This document shows, in pieces, positions 1-8,917 of a stretch of DNA of 64,000 bases (positions within the stretch are counted from its first letter, which is position 1; each line of letters starts with the position of its first letter). The notes under the pieces are model-generated. The model saw only the letters and a list, made by a program, of their open reading frames with translations. It was not told the origin of the DNA and searched no databases. The DNA is from Magnetospirillum sp902729445. GTDB taxonomy: Bacteria; Pseudomonadota; Alphaproteobacteria; Rhodospirillales; Magnetospirillaceae. The translations under genes and the position numbers were made by a program. The stretch covers positions 186,001 to 250,000 of the forward strand of contig NZ_CACVCE010000023.1 in the NCBI RefSeq assembly GCF_902729445.1. Reading direction: 5' to 3'.

Positions 1-3
1 GCC

Positions 4-501
4 GTGAAGGACCGGCTGCGGCCGTTGTTCGGGCGGGGCTATCGCCTGGCCTACAACCTGTTCGCCGGATTGTGTTTCGCCGCTGTCGCCTGGGTCGGCG
101 CCGTCACCCTGGGCAACTGGCCGGCCTTCGAACTGCCGTTCCCGGTGGCGGTCGGCCTGGGTGGGATCCATCTGGCCGGCTGGGCGGTGATGATCTGGGC
201 GGCCCGTCACACCGATCTTTCCAGGCTGGGCGGCCTGGCCCAATGGCGCGGCCAGGACGATGACGGCCCGTTGACGCAAGCCGGACCCTATCGTCTTTGC
301 CGCCACCCGCTTTATTTGGGCGGCCACCTGATCTTGTGGGGGCTGGCGCTGTCGCCGCTGGGCCTGGCCACCGCAGCTTTCGGCAGCACGTATCTGGTGA
401 TCGGCGCTGCTTTCGAGGAACGCGATCTGCGCAAACGCTATGGCGCGCCCTATGCCGAATATTGCCGGCGGGTGCCGTTCCTGTTTCCTCGAATCAACTG
501 A
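4..501 (+). CDS. Isoprenylcysteine carboxyl methyltransferase-like membrane protein
   Basis: This 165-residue protein has about four hydrophobic segments and the C-terminal signature of the ICMT/PEMT-like membrane methyltransferases: GPYRLCRHPLYLGG near residue 95, then an EERDLRKRYG..Y..Y segment ending in PFLFPR. Known family members transfer methyl groups from S-adenosylmethionine to isoprenylcysteine or phospholipids; the substrate here cannot be read from sequence. The GTG start is three bases from the window edge, so the real start may lie outside. The stop overlaps the end of the convergent transglutaminase gene by 8 bp. Confidence 0.75.
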   Translation: MKDRLRPLFGRGYRLAYNLFAGLCFAAVAWVGAVTLGNWPAFELPFPVAVGLGGIHLAGWAVMIWAARHTDLSRLGGLAQWRGQDDDGPLTQAGPYRLCRHPLYLGGHLILWGLALSPLGLATAAFGSTYLVIGAAFEERDLRKRYGAPYAEYCRRVPFLFPRIN

Positions 502-1369
502 TCTCGACCACATCGACGGCGACGTGGACCTGGTGTTCGCCGCCGCCCAGCACGACGCCGCGCACCGGGCTGACATCGTCGTAATCGCGGCCCCAGGCGA
601 CGGTGACGTGGTCCTGGCCGGCGACCATGTTGTTGGTGGGATCGACGTCCAGCCAGCCCCAGCCGGGCTGATAGACCGACAGCCAGGCGTGCGAGGCGTC
701 GGTGCCGATCATCTTTTCCTTGCCTGCCGGCGCGATGGTGCGGATATAGCCGCTGACATAGCGGGCCGCCAGCCCCATGGCCCGCAAACAGCCGATGCCG
801 ACATGGGCGAAATCCTGGCACACGCCGCGTCGCTCGGCGAACACCGCCGCCAGCGGCGTGCCGACGGTGGTGGCGTGGGAATCGAAGGCGAAATCGGCGT
901 GGATGCGGGCCACCAGTTCCATCACCGCCTCGGCCAGGTTGCGGCCCGGTCGGAAGCTTGGCGCGGCGTATTCGGCGGCTTCGGCCAGGATCGGCACCTG
1001 CGGCGAGGCGAAGACGTAATCCATCACCGAACCGTCCAGGTTCGAACATTGCCACGAATCGAAGCGCACGCTGTCCCAGGCCGGCACGGCAAAGCGCGAC
1101 AAGGGCGGCTGGTCGCTGGTTTCGACCACGAACGAGGATTCGATCACCAATGTCGAATGCGAGTTCTGGATGGTGAAGAAGGTCACCGGATTGCCGAAAT
1201 AATCGGTGCCGTCGGCATGCAGCACCGCCGGCTCGGGACGGATCGACACCGCCGCCTCGCTGATCTTCTGGCCGGCGACGACGCGCGGGCGCAGATGGGC
1301 GGCATGGTGCGACAATTGCACCGGCTCGGCATATTTGTAGGTGGTGGTGTGGCGGACCTTGTACTTCAC
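494..1369 (-). CDS. Transglutaminase-like protein (amidoligase cluster)
   Basis: This 291-residue protein starts with the N-terminal beta region typical of bacterial transglutaminase-like proteins (KYKVRHTTTYKYAEPV) and carries an intact Cys-His-Asp triad in GVCQDFAH, SHAWLS and DVDPTN. Such enzymes cleave or form amide bonds, and bacterial members often act as peptidases. The GTG start at 1369 overlaps the stop of the upstream ATP-grasp/alpha-E gene (GTGA) and follows a GGAGG sequence, so the two are translationally coupled. No signal peptide is visible, so a cytoplasmic role is inferred. It is the last gene of a three-gene minus operon. Confidence 0.88.
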   Translation of the reverse strand: MKYKVRHTTTYKYAEPVQLSHHAAHLRPRVVAGQKISEAAVSIRPEPAVLHADGTDYFGNPVTFFTIQNSHSTLVIESSFVVETSDQPPLSRFAVPAWDSVRFDSWQCSNLDGSVMDYVFASPQVPILAEAAEYAAPSFRPGRNLAEAVMELVARIHADFAFDSHATTVGTPLAAVFAERRGVCQDFAHVGIGCLRAMGLAARYVSGYIRTIAPAGKEKMIGTDASHAWLSVYQPGWGWLDVDPTNNMVAGQDHVTVAWGRDYDDVSPVRGVVLGGGEHQVHVAVDVVEIS

Positions 1370-3915
1370 GGCAGCACCTCCAGCCGGGTGACCGGCAGCC
1401 GCCATTGGGCATGGGTGAAGTAGGTCCGGGTCACCTGTTCCGACAATTCCCACAGGCGCGAGCGCAGGAAATCCAGCAGCCGTTCGGCATCGTGATAGCC
1501 GGCGTCGCGCTCGAAGCGGGACAGGATTGCGACATCGGTGGTGCGCACCGTGCCCAGAAGGATGGTCATCAGCTTCTGCGCCGGCGTGTAGAAGCCGGAA
1601 TCGTCGCCGATGGCGGCCAGGCGGTCGGTATGGGCGGCCATGGTGGTCACCTGGAAGGCCAGCGAACGCGGGTTGCTTTCGTCGCACAGCAACAGGTCCA
1701 GCACGCCCGCCAGCCGGGGCGAGGCCAGATAGCGCGAGCGATAGGTCATCACGCTGTCCCACAATTCCAGCAGCAATTCCAGCGGGACGGCATCCTCGCT
1801 TTCGGCGTCGGTCAGGGCGCCGGACAGGGTATCGACCATGGCGATGGCGCGCTCGAGGCGCCGGCCGGCATCCAGGAACAGCCATTGCGGCCCGCGGGTC
1901 ATGTTCTCCATGGCCAGGCCGTTGATGGCCTGGATCACCATCAGCACCGAATTCAGCCGGCCGATGACGTCTTCGTCCAGGCTTTCGTGGCCAAGCGCGC
2001 CGACCTCTTCGCGCAGGCGCTGGACGGCGCGCCAGGTGTCGGCCGACAGGCGGTCGCGCAGGTTGGTGACCACCCGGATCATGCGATCGACGGCGTTGGC
2101 CAGGCCGGGCTTGGCTCCGTCGAGATGATAGCCCAGCAGCGTGCCGGGCAGGGTCTCGGCGGCGGTGCGCAACGAATCGGTCGGCAGGTGCAGGCCCAAC
2201 AGGCCCATCATCACCAAGGTCTCGCGCGCCTGTTTGGCATCGTCCTGGGCCAGCGCCTCTTCCATGTGCGACAGCGTCGCGCGCAACAGCCGCGTGGTCG
2301 ATTCGCAGCGTTCGAGATAGCGGCCCAGCCAGAACATGTTGTCGGCCACTCGCGACGGCAGATCGCGGTTGTCGCGGGTCAACCGCACCTCGGGGGCGCG
2401 GACCCGGCCGGCCGCCGCCGCCGCGTCGCGCGGGCCGGTGCTGCTGATCCACACATCCTTGCTGCCGCCGCCGCCGGTCTGCAGCCGGGTGGTCATCAGG
2501 TCGCGTTCGGCCGACAATCGGGCCAGGCCGCCGGGCAGCACCTGCCAGCCCTTGTCGGTGTTGGTGGCGAATACCCGGATCACGCAATGCTGCGATTCCA
2601 GGAACCCGCCGGTCCAGACCGGCACCGTCGAGGTGCCGCCGATCTCCTGGGCGACCCAGTCCCACGGCCGCGTGGTGATGGCCGTCTTCAGGCGGGCCGC
2701 TTCCGGGCTCGTCAGGGCTGCGCCGACCAGCGACTTGTCGCGGGCGACGAAGGCCGGCCGCACGATCAGGCGTTCCAGATTGTCGATGACGTGGCGGCAG
2801 GCGTCGGGCTCGCCGCACCACCAGGTCGGCACCGAGGCCAGGATCAGCGGCTGGCCCAGCAAGGCCTGGGACAGGGCCGGCATGAAGCCCATCAGCGAGG
2901 CGCCGTCCAACAGGCCGGTGCCGATGGCGTTGGCCACCGCGACGTTGCCGACGCGGGCCGATTGCAGCAGGCCGGCCACGCCCAGCGTCGAATCGCCCCT
3001 CAGTTCCAGCGGGTCGCACCACGAGCCGCCGGTCCTGCGCAAGATCACATCGACCCGCTGCAGGCCGGTCAGGGCCTTGAGGTAGACATGATTGTCGCGC
3101 ACGGTCAAATCCTCGCCCTGGACCAGGGTGACGCCCAGTTGGCGGGCCAGGAAGGCGTGCTCGAAATAGGTGGCGTTGTAGGGGCCGGGCGTCAGCAGCA
3201 CGATGCGCGGATCGTCGGTGTGGCGCGGCGACAAGGACGGCAGCGAGCGGTAAAGCGCGTCGAAATAAGGCCCCAGCCGTTCGACCTGATGCGAGCGGTG
3301 CAGTTCGGGCAGCACGCGGCTGACGATGGCGCGGTTTTCCAGGGCATAGCCGGCGCCCGACGGATTTTCGGTGCGGTCGCCGACCACCCGCCAGCGTCCG
3401 TCATGGCCGCGTGCCAGATCGGCGGCATAGGTGTGCAGCCGTTTACCCCCGGCCGGCGCCCAGCCGTGGCAGGGACGCAGGAAATCGGGATTGGCGTGCA
3501 ACAGCGCCGACGGCACCAGCCCACGCGCCACCAGGCTGCGCGGGCCATACAGGTCGTCGAGGATGGTTTCCAGCAGGCCGGCCCGCTGTATCACCCCCTG
3601 GGTGATGGTGTCCCATTCCTCGCGCGACAGGATGACCGGCAACGGGTCCAGCTGCCACGGCCGGTCCAGTCCGGCCGGGTCGCCATAGACGTTGTAGGTG
3701 ACGCCGTTGTCCCTGAGCAGACGCTGGCCCAGATCCCACCGCCTGCGCATCTCGGCCGGGTCGAACCGCATCAGGGACTCGATGAAGGGCTGCCAGTGCG
3801 GGCGCACCGAACCGTTCGCCGCGATCACCTCGTCATAGGTGCCGGCTTGCGGACGGTACAGGCTTTGGAAATCAACGACCGGGGCGCCCCAGCTGTTCCT
3901 GATACGGCGTGGAAT
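1366..3915 (-). CDS. Fused circularly permuted ATP-grasp and alpha-E protein
   Basis: The N-terminal ~485 residues form a circularly permuted ATP-grasp domain (DUF404/DUF407 type) ending in GGGGSKDVWISS. The remainder, from LPSRVADNMFWLGRYLER, is an alpha-E (DUF403) helical domain. ATP-grasp amidoligases join amines to carboxylates using ATP; the substrate of this family is not established. An in-frame GTG at 3828 falls inside the conserved segment YRPQAGTYDEV, so it is internal. The frame stays open to a TAG at 3943-3945 with no ATG, GTG or TTG start. An ATT at 3913-3915 lies 6 nt after a GGAG core and is proposed as the start (849 residues). The domain calls are firm; the start is inferred. 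Confidence 0.82.
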   Translation of the reverse strand: MPRRIRNSWGAPVVDFQSLYRPQAGTYDEVIAANGSVRPHWQPFIESLMRFDPAEMRRRWDLGQRLLRDNGVTYNVYGDPAGLDRPWQLDPLPVILSREEWDTITQGVIQRAGLLETILDDLYGPRSLVARGLVPSALLHANPDFLRPCHGWAPAGGKRLHTYAADLARGHDGRWRVVGDRTENPSGAGYALENRAIVSRVLPELHRSHQVERLGPYFDALYRSLPSLSPRHTDDPRIVLLTPGPYNATYFEHAFLARQLGVTLVQGEDLTVRDNHVYLKALTGLQRVDVILRRTGGSWCDPLELRGDSTLGVAGLLQSARVGNVAVANAIGTGLLDGASLMGFMPALSQALLGQPLILASVPTWWCGEPDACRHVIDNLERLIVRPAFVARDKSLVGAALTSPEAARLKTAITTRPWDWVAQEIGGTSTVPVWTGGFLESQHCVIRVFATNTDKGWQVLPGGLARLSAERDLMTTRLQTGGGGSKDVWISSTGPRDAAAAAGRVRAPEVRLTRDNRDLPSRVADNMFWLGRYLERCESTTRLLRATLSHMEEALAQDDAKQARETLVMMGLLGLHLPTDSLRTAAETLPGTLLGYHLDGAKPGLANAVDRMIRVVTNLRDRLSADTWRAVQRLREEVGALGHESLDEDVIGRLNSVLMVIQAINGLAMENMTRGPQWLFLDAGRRLERAIAMVDTLSGALTDAESEDAVPLELLLELWDSVMTYRSRYLASPRLAGVLDLLLCDESNPRSLAFQVTTMAAHTDRLAAIGDDSGFYTPAQKLMTILLGTVRTTDVAILSRFERDAGYHDAERLLDFLRSRLWELSEQVTRTYFTHAQWRLPVTRLEVLP

Positions 3916-3942
3916 GTTCGTCTCCCCCCCAGGGTGTTTTTT

Positions 3943-6900
3943 CTATTGTAGCCGCAAATCCAGCGTATGGGGATAATCGGGATGTACCGCCCGACTGACC
4001 ACCCGAACCGGGCCGTGGGTATGGCCGAACGGGAAGAAGCGGGCGCGCCGCCGGGCCTCGGCCTCGTAGGAATTGACCGGGAAGGTGTCGTAATTGCGCC
4101 CGCCCGGATGGGCGACATGGTGGGTGCAGCCGGCCACCGCCTGGCCGGTCCAGGTGTCGATCAGATCGAACACCAGCGGCGAATGCACGCCGATGGTCGG
4201 ATGCAGGCAACTGGCCGGCTGCCAGGCGCGATAGCGCACGCCGGCGACGAACTCGCCCTGGGTGCCGGTGGCGGCCAGCGGCACCGGATGGCCGTTGCAG
4301 GCCAGCTTATAGCGATCGCCCGCCAGGTTGGAGAGCTTGACCTGAACCCGCTCGACCGAGCTGTCGACATAGCGCACGGTGCCGCCGCCGCCGGCTTCCT
4401 CGCCCATGACGTGCCACGGCTCCAGCGCGGTCCTGAGTTCCAGGCCGATGCCGGCATGGGTGATGGCGCCGATCACCGGGAAGCGGAATTCCACATGGGC
4501 GGCGAACCAGGCCGGGTCGAAGCGGTATCCGCCGGCCGCCAGCCATTCCAGCACCTCGGCGAAATCCTTCTCCAGCCAATGGGGCAGCATGAAACGGTCA
4601 CGAAGTGCGGACCCGAAGCGGACCAGCGGCTGGGTATAGGGCTGGTCCCAGAACCGGGCGACCAGGGCGCGCAGCAGCAATTGGCTGACCAGGCTCATGC
4701 GGGCGTGGGGCGGCATCTCGAAGGCGCGGAACTCGACCAGGCCCAGCCGGCCGGTCGGGCCATCGGGCGAATACAGCTTGTCGATGCACAATTCGGTGCG
4801 GTGGGTGTTGCCCGACGAATCGATCAAGACGTTGCGCAGGATGCGGTCCACCAGCCACGGCGCGACCGGGGTGCCCGGCGGCGGCAATTGGGCCAGGGCG
4901 ATTTCCAGCTCGTACAGCGTGTCGTCGCGGGCCTCGTCGACGCGGGGATGCTGGCTGGTCGGGCCGATGAACAGGCCCGAGAACAGATAGGACAGGCTGG
5001 GATGGTTCTGCCAGAAGCGGATCAGGCTGCCCAGCAGATCGGGCCGGCGCAGGAACGGGCTGTCGGCGGCCTTGGCCCCGCCCAGCACCATGTGGTTGCC
5101 GCCGCCGGTGCCGACATGGCGGCCGTCGATCATGAACTTCTCGGTGCCCAGCCGGCACTGATGGGCTTCCTCGTACAGGATTTCCGTGCTGGTCACCAAC
5201 TCGCGCCAATGGGCGACGGGGTGGACGTTGACCTCGATGACGCCGGGGTCGGGGGTGATCTTGATGATCCGCAGGCGCGGGTCGTTGGGCGGCGGATAGC
5301 CTTCCACATGGATCGGCGCCTTGGTCTCGGCGGCGGCGCCCTCGACGGCCTCGATCAGGTCCAGATATTGCTCGGCGGTCTCGACCGGCGGCAGGAAGAC
5401 GTTGATGCGCCCGTCGCGCGGCTGGATGCACAGCGCGGTGCGGACATTGCCCGACACCAGGCCCTTTTCGGTCTCGTGCGGGCGCAGATCGACCGGGATC
5501 TGCTGGGTGACGGTGCCCTTGGGCGACGGGTCGGCGGCCACCCGCGACATCTGGGCGCGCGGCGCCCGCCTGGGCGGCGGCGGCAGCGGGCCGCGTTCCT
5601 CGAACGGGTCGCGCTCGTTGTGATAGGGGTACGAGCCGGGGGCAATCCACGGCAGCGAGGCCAAAGGCAGGCGCAGGCCCAGGGGCGAATCGCCCGGCAC
5701 CACGATCAGCTTGCCGTCGCGGGTCGGCCATGGTCCGGTGACCCAGCGGAACCCGTCCTTCGCCTGCCACGGCTGCAGCGGCAGCACGAAGCCGGTGGGG
5801 GTGCCCAGGCCGCGCCGGAACACGGCGGCCAGGCGGGCGCGCGATTCCGGGTCGTCCAGCTTGTTGTCGATGGGATCGACGTTGATCGGCAGGTTCTGTT
5901 CGGCCAGCAGGTAATGGGCCGGGTCCTCGAAGGCCGGATGGGCGAAGTCGGGATCGACGCCCAGCCGCTCGGCCAAGGCGTCGGCGAAGGCGCCGGCCAG
6001 TTCGACGGTGGGCTGGTGATCGTCGCTTTCCAGCGCGATCAGGGCGGGGTCGGTCCACAGGGGTTCGCCATCCTCGCGCCAGATCAGCGAAAAGGCCCAG
6101 CGCGGCAGGCTTTCACCGGGATACCATTTGCCCTGGCCATAGGCGATCAGCGCGCCCGGCGCGAAGCGGTCGCGCAGGCGGCGGATCAGGGAATCGGCAT
6201 GGGCGCGCTTGGTCGGGCCGACGGCGGCGGTGTTCCATTCCTCGCCTTCCATGTCGACGGTCGAGACGAAGGTCGGCTCGCCGCCCTGGGTCAGGCGGAC
6301 ATCTCCCGCCATCAAGGCGCTGTCGACCTGATCGCCCAGGGCCAGCACCGCCTGCCATTGCTCGTCGGTGTAGGGCTTGGTGACGCGCGGCGTTTCGGCG
6401 ATGCGGGTGACGCTCATCTTGTGGTCGAAGCTGACCTCGCACAGCTCGACCGCGCCGGTGACCGGGGCGGCGCTGGTCGGATCGGGCGAGGCGGCCAGCG
6501 GGATATGACCCTCGCCGGTCAACAGGCCCGAGGTCGGGTCCAGGCCGATCCAACCGGCGCCGGGCAGATAGACCTCGGTCCAGGCATGCAGGTCGGTGAA
6601 GTCGGCCGCGGCGCCGGCCGGGCCATCCAGCGGCTTGACGTCGGGGACCAACTGGATCAGGTAGCCCGACACGAAGCGGGCCGCCAGACCCAGGCGGCGC
6701 AGGATCTGCACCAGCAGCCAGGCCGAATCGCGGCACGAGCCGCTTTTCAGGGTCAGCGTCTGCTCGGGCGTCTGCACGCCCGGCTCCATGCGGATGGTGT
6801 AGGAAATGTCCGATTGCAGGCGCTGGTTCAGCGCCACCAGGAAATTGGTGGTCTGGGTGGGCGCGCTGGTGTCGATCGAGGCGACATAGGCGGCCAGCAG

Positions 6901-7275
6901 CGGCCCGGCTTCCTCGCACAACAGGAACGGCTTCAGCTCGTGGTCCAGTTCGGGGGCGTAGCGGAAGGGAAAGTGCTCGGCGTCGGGCTCCAGGAAGAAA
7001 TCGAACGGGTTGGTCACGCTCATGTCGGCGACCAGTTCGACATCGACGGTGAAATGGCTGACCGGATCGGGGAACACCAGCCGGGCCAGCCAGTTGCCCT
7101 GCGGGTCCTGCTGCCAGTTGATGAAATGGCCCTTGGGCTCGATATCCAGCGAATAGGACAGGACCGGCGTGCGGGCGTGCGGGGCCGGGCGCAGGCGGAC
7201 CACCTGCGGCGACAAGGTGACCGGGCGGTCGTAGCGGTACGAGGTGGTGTGGCGCAGCTTGACGTTGATGGCCAT
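3943..7275 (-). CDS. Transglutaminase-like protein with DUF2126 region
   Basis: This 1110-residue protein opens like its smaller relative downstream (MAINVKLRHTTSYRYDRPV). A transglutaminase core follows at about residues 160-270, with triad segments GSCRDSAW, LHAWTEV and GLDPTSG. The long remainder matches the DUF2126 region that is fused to transglutaminases in amidoligase clusters; it has GGGNHMVLGG and HYLLAEQNLPINVD-type motifs. It is the first gene of the minus operon, ending 27 bp before the proposed ATT start of the ATP-grasp fusion. Its ATG at 7275 is preceded by AAAGGA about 12 nt upstream. It probably works on the product of the neighbouring ATP-grasp enzyme; that role is inferred from context. 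Confidence 0.88.
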   Translation of the reverse strand: MAINVKLRHTTSYRYDRPVTLSPQVVRLRPAPHARTPVLSYSLDIEPKGHFINWQQDPQGNWLARLVFPDPVSHFTVDVELVADMSVTNPFDFFLEPDAEHFPFRYAPELDHELKPFLLCEEAGPLLAAYVASIDTSAPTQTTNFLVALNQRLQSDISYTIRMEPGVQTPEQTLTLKSGSCRDSAWLLVQILRRLGLAARFVSGYLIQLVPDVKPLDGPAGAAADFTDLHAWTEVYLPGAGWIGLDPTSGLLTGEGHIPLAASPDPTSAAPVTGAVELCEVSFDHKMSVTRIAETPRVTKPYTDEQWQAVLALGDQVDSALMAGDVRLTQGGEPTFVSTVDMEGEEWNTAAVGPTKRAHADSLIRRLRDRFAPGALIAYGQGKWYPGESLPRWAFSLIWREDGEPLWTDPALIALESDDHQPTVELAGAFADALAERLGVDPDFAHPAFEDPAHYLLAEQNLPINVDPIDNKLDDPESRARLAAVFRRGLGTPTGFVLPLQPWQAKDGFRWVTGPWPTRDGKLIVVPGDSPLGLRLPLASLPWIAPGSYPYHNERDPFEERGPLPPPPRRAPRAQMSRVAADPSPKGTVTQQIPVDLRPHETEKGLVSGNVRTALCIQPRDGRINVFLPPVETAEQYLDLIEAVEGAAAETKAPIHVEGYPPPNDPRLRIIKITPDPGVIEVNVHPVAHWRELVTSTEILYEEAHQCRLGTEKFMIDGRHVGTGGGNHMVLGGAKAADSPFLRRPDLLGSLIRFWQNHPSLSYLFSGLFIGPTSQHPRVDEARDDTLYELEIALAQLPPPGTPVAPWLVDRILRNVLIDSSGNTHRTELCIDKLYSPDGPTGRLGLVEFRAFEMPPHARMSLVSQLLLRALVARFWDQPYTQPLVRFGSALRDRFMLPHWLEKDFAEVLEWLAAGGYRFDPAWFAAHVEFRFPVIGAITHAGIGLELRTALEPWHVMGEEAGGGGTVRYVDSSVERVQVKLSNLAGDRYKLACNGHPVPLAATGTQGEFVAGVRYRAWQPASCLHPTIGVHSPLVFDLIDTWTGQAVAGCTHHVAHPGGRNYDTFPVNSYEAEARRRARFFPFGHTHGPVRVVSRAVHPDYPHTLDLRLQ

Positions 7276-7332
7276 GGTCGGTCAGGGGTCCTTTCGCGAA
7301 CGGATTCGGAAACCCTAGCACAGCCGGCGGCG

Positions 7333-7372
7333 ATGCCACCTGCCAAAAGCTTAATTTTTCGGCATGGCAGGT
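7333..7372. promoter_or_regulatory. Inverted repeats in divergent intergenic spacer
   Basis: The 174-bp spacer between the two divergent amidoligase operons contains ACCTGCC (7338-7344) mirrored by GGCAGGT (7366-7372). Nested inside is TGCC-AAAA facing TTTTTCGGCA, centred on an AAGCTTAA stretch. A TATGAT at 7381-7386 could be a -10 for the plus operon, but no good -35 is evident. The symmetry and position suggest a shared operator; this is inference. Confidence 0.3.
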
Positions 7373-7449
7373 ATCCTGGCTATGATTTGATCAGGGGCTG
7401 AGGCGGTGCTAGGCTTGCGGTCAGGGTGACGATGATCGGAGGGTGGTGG

Positions 7450-8913
7450 ATGGAGCAATCCCAGGGTACGCCGCAGGGCGGCGGGCTGATGGCCCGTTAC
7501 CGGCGGGGCGAGTTCTTCTGCGAGCTGACCTCGCCGCGCGCTGCCGGGCAAGAGGCGCTGCAGGCGCTGTTTTCCCGCCTTGACGGGCTGGACGAAGAGA
7601 CTCTTCGCCGACGCATCGCCGCCGCCGAGGAAGAGCTTTACGACCTGGGCATCACCTTCACCGTCTATTCCGACAAGGATGCCATCGACCGCATCTTGCC
7701 GTTCGACGTGCTGCCCCGGGTGATCACCGCCCCGGAATGGAGCGTGCTGGAAGCCGGCATCATCCAGCGCGTCACCGCCATCAATCTGTTCCTGGACGAC
7801 CTGTACCACGACCAGCGCATCGTCGCCGACAAGGTGGTGCCGGCCGATCTGGTGTTGGGCAACGCCAATTATCACGCCTTCATGAAGGGCCTGAAGGTGC
7901 CGTGCGGCGCCTATTCCCACGTCTGCGGCATCGACCTGATCCGCGACCAGGAAGGGCTGTTCCGCGTGCTGGAAGACAATGCCCGCACGCCCTCGGGCGT
8001 GTCCTATGTGGTCGAGAACCGCAACCTGATGCTGCAATGCTTTCCCGACCTGATGGAAGGGTTCGGGGTGCGCTCGGTCGATAATTACGGACTGATGCTG
8101 CGCCAGGCGTTGGAAGAGATCGCGCCCGACACCGGATCCGAGCCCAAGGTGGTTCTGCTGAGCCCCGGCATCTTCAACTCGGCCTATTTCGAGCATGTGT
8201 TCCTGGCCCGCGAGATGGGCGTGCCGCTGGTCGAGGGCCGCGATCTGGTGGTCGAGGACGGCCGCGTCTTCATGCTGACCACCGCCGGCCGTTCGCCGGT
8301 CGATTGCATCTATCGCCGCATCGACGACGCCTTCCTCGACCCCAAGGTGTTCCGTCCCGATTCGATGCTGGGCGTGCCCGGGCTGATGGAGGCCTATCGC
8401 AAGGGCACCGTCTCGATCGCCAACGCGCCGGGCACCGGCGTCGCCGACGACAAGGCGGTTTATGCCTACATGCCGCGCATCGTGAAATATTACCTGGGCG
8501 AGGACGCCATCCTGCCCAATGTCGAGACCTTCATCTGCCGCGAGGCCGAGGGGCTGAAATACACCCTGGACAATCTGGACCAGCTGGTGGTCAAGCCGGT
8601 GGGCGAATCGGGCGGCTACGGCATGATCCTGGGGCCCAAGGCGACCCGGGCCGAACTGGACGAGTTCCGCGCCAAGCTGAAGGCCGATCCGGCCAATTAC
8701 ATCAGCCAGCCGATGATCGGCCTGTCGGTCTGTCCGACCCTGACGGCCAAGGGCGTCGAGCCCCGCCACGTCGATCTGCGCCCCTTCGCGGTGACCGGGG
8801 CCAAGACCCGGGTGCTGGCCGGCGGCCTGACGCGGGTGGCGATGAAGGAAGGATCGCTGGTGGTCAACTCGTCGCAGGGCGGCGGGTCCAAGGATACCTG
8901 GGTGCTGGAGTAG
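7450..8913 (+). CDS. Circularly permuted ATP-grasp protein (stand-alone)
   Basis: This 487-residue protein is the unfused paralogue of the N-terminal half of the 1366-3915 product. Shared motifs include the ILDDLYGP/LFLDDLYHD type helix, PSGVSYVVENR, VVLLSPGIFNSAYFEH and a C-terminal GGGSKDTWVLE. KPVGESGGYGM near residue 390 looks like the ATP-grasp glycine-rich loop. The ATG at 7450 is preferred over an in-frame GTG at 7426 because GGAGGG sits 6 nt upstream of it. The alpha-E gene begins 4 bp after its stop, giving a two-gene operon. The likely function is ATP-dependent amide bond formation on an unknown substrate. Confidence 0.88.
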   Translation: MEQSQGTPQGGGLMARYRRGEFFCELTSPRAAGQEALQALFSRLDGLDEETLRRRIAAAEEELYDLGITFTVYSDKDAIDRILPFDVLPRVITAPEWSVLEAGIIQRVTAINLFLDDLYHDQRIVADKVVPADLVLGNANYHAFMKGLKVPCGAYSHVCGIDLIRDQEGLFRVLEDNARTPSGVSYVVENRNLMLQCFPDLMEGFGVRSVDNYGLMLRQALEEIAPDTGSEPKVVLLSPGIFNSAYFEHVFLAREMGVPLVEGRDLVVEDGRVFMLTTAGRSPVDCIYRRIDDAFLDPKVFRPDSMLGVPGLMEAYRKGTVSIANAPGTGVADDKAVYAYMPRIVKYYLGEDAILPNVETFICREAEGLKYTLDNLDQLVVKPVGESGGYGMILGPKATRAELDEFRAKLKADPANYISQPMIGLSVCPTLTAKGVEPRHVDLRPFAVTGAKTRVLAGGLTRVAMKEGSLVVNSSQGGGSKDTWVLE

Positions 8914-8917
8914 GACG

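Noticed and set aside
1405..7401. Very long open frames on the plus strand opposite the transglutaminase and ATP-grasp genes (about 850 and 1140 codons)
   Set aside because: They mirror high-GC coding genes with recognisable catalytic motifs on the minus strand. Their own products are low-complexity, rich in G, Q, A, R and H, with no family pattern.
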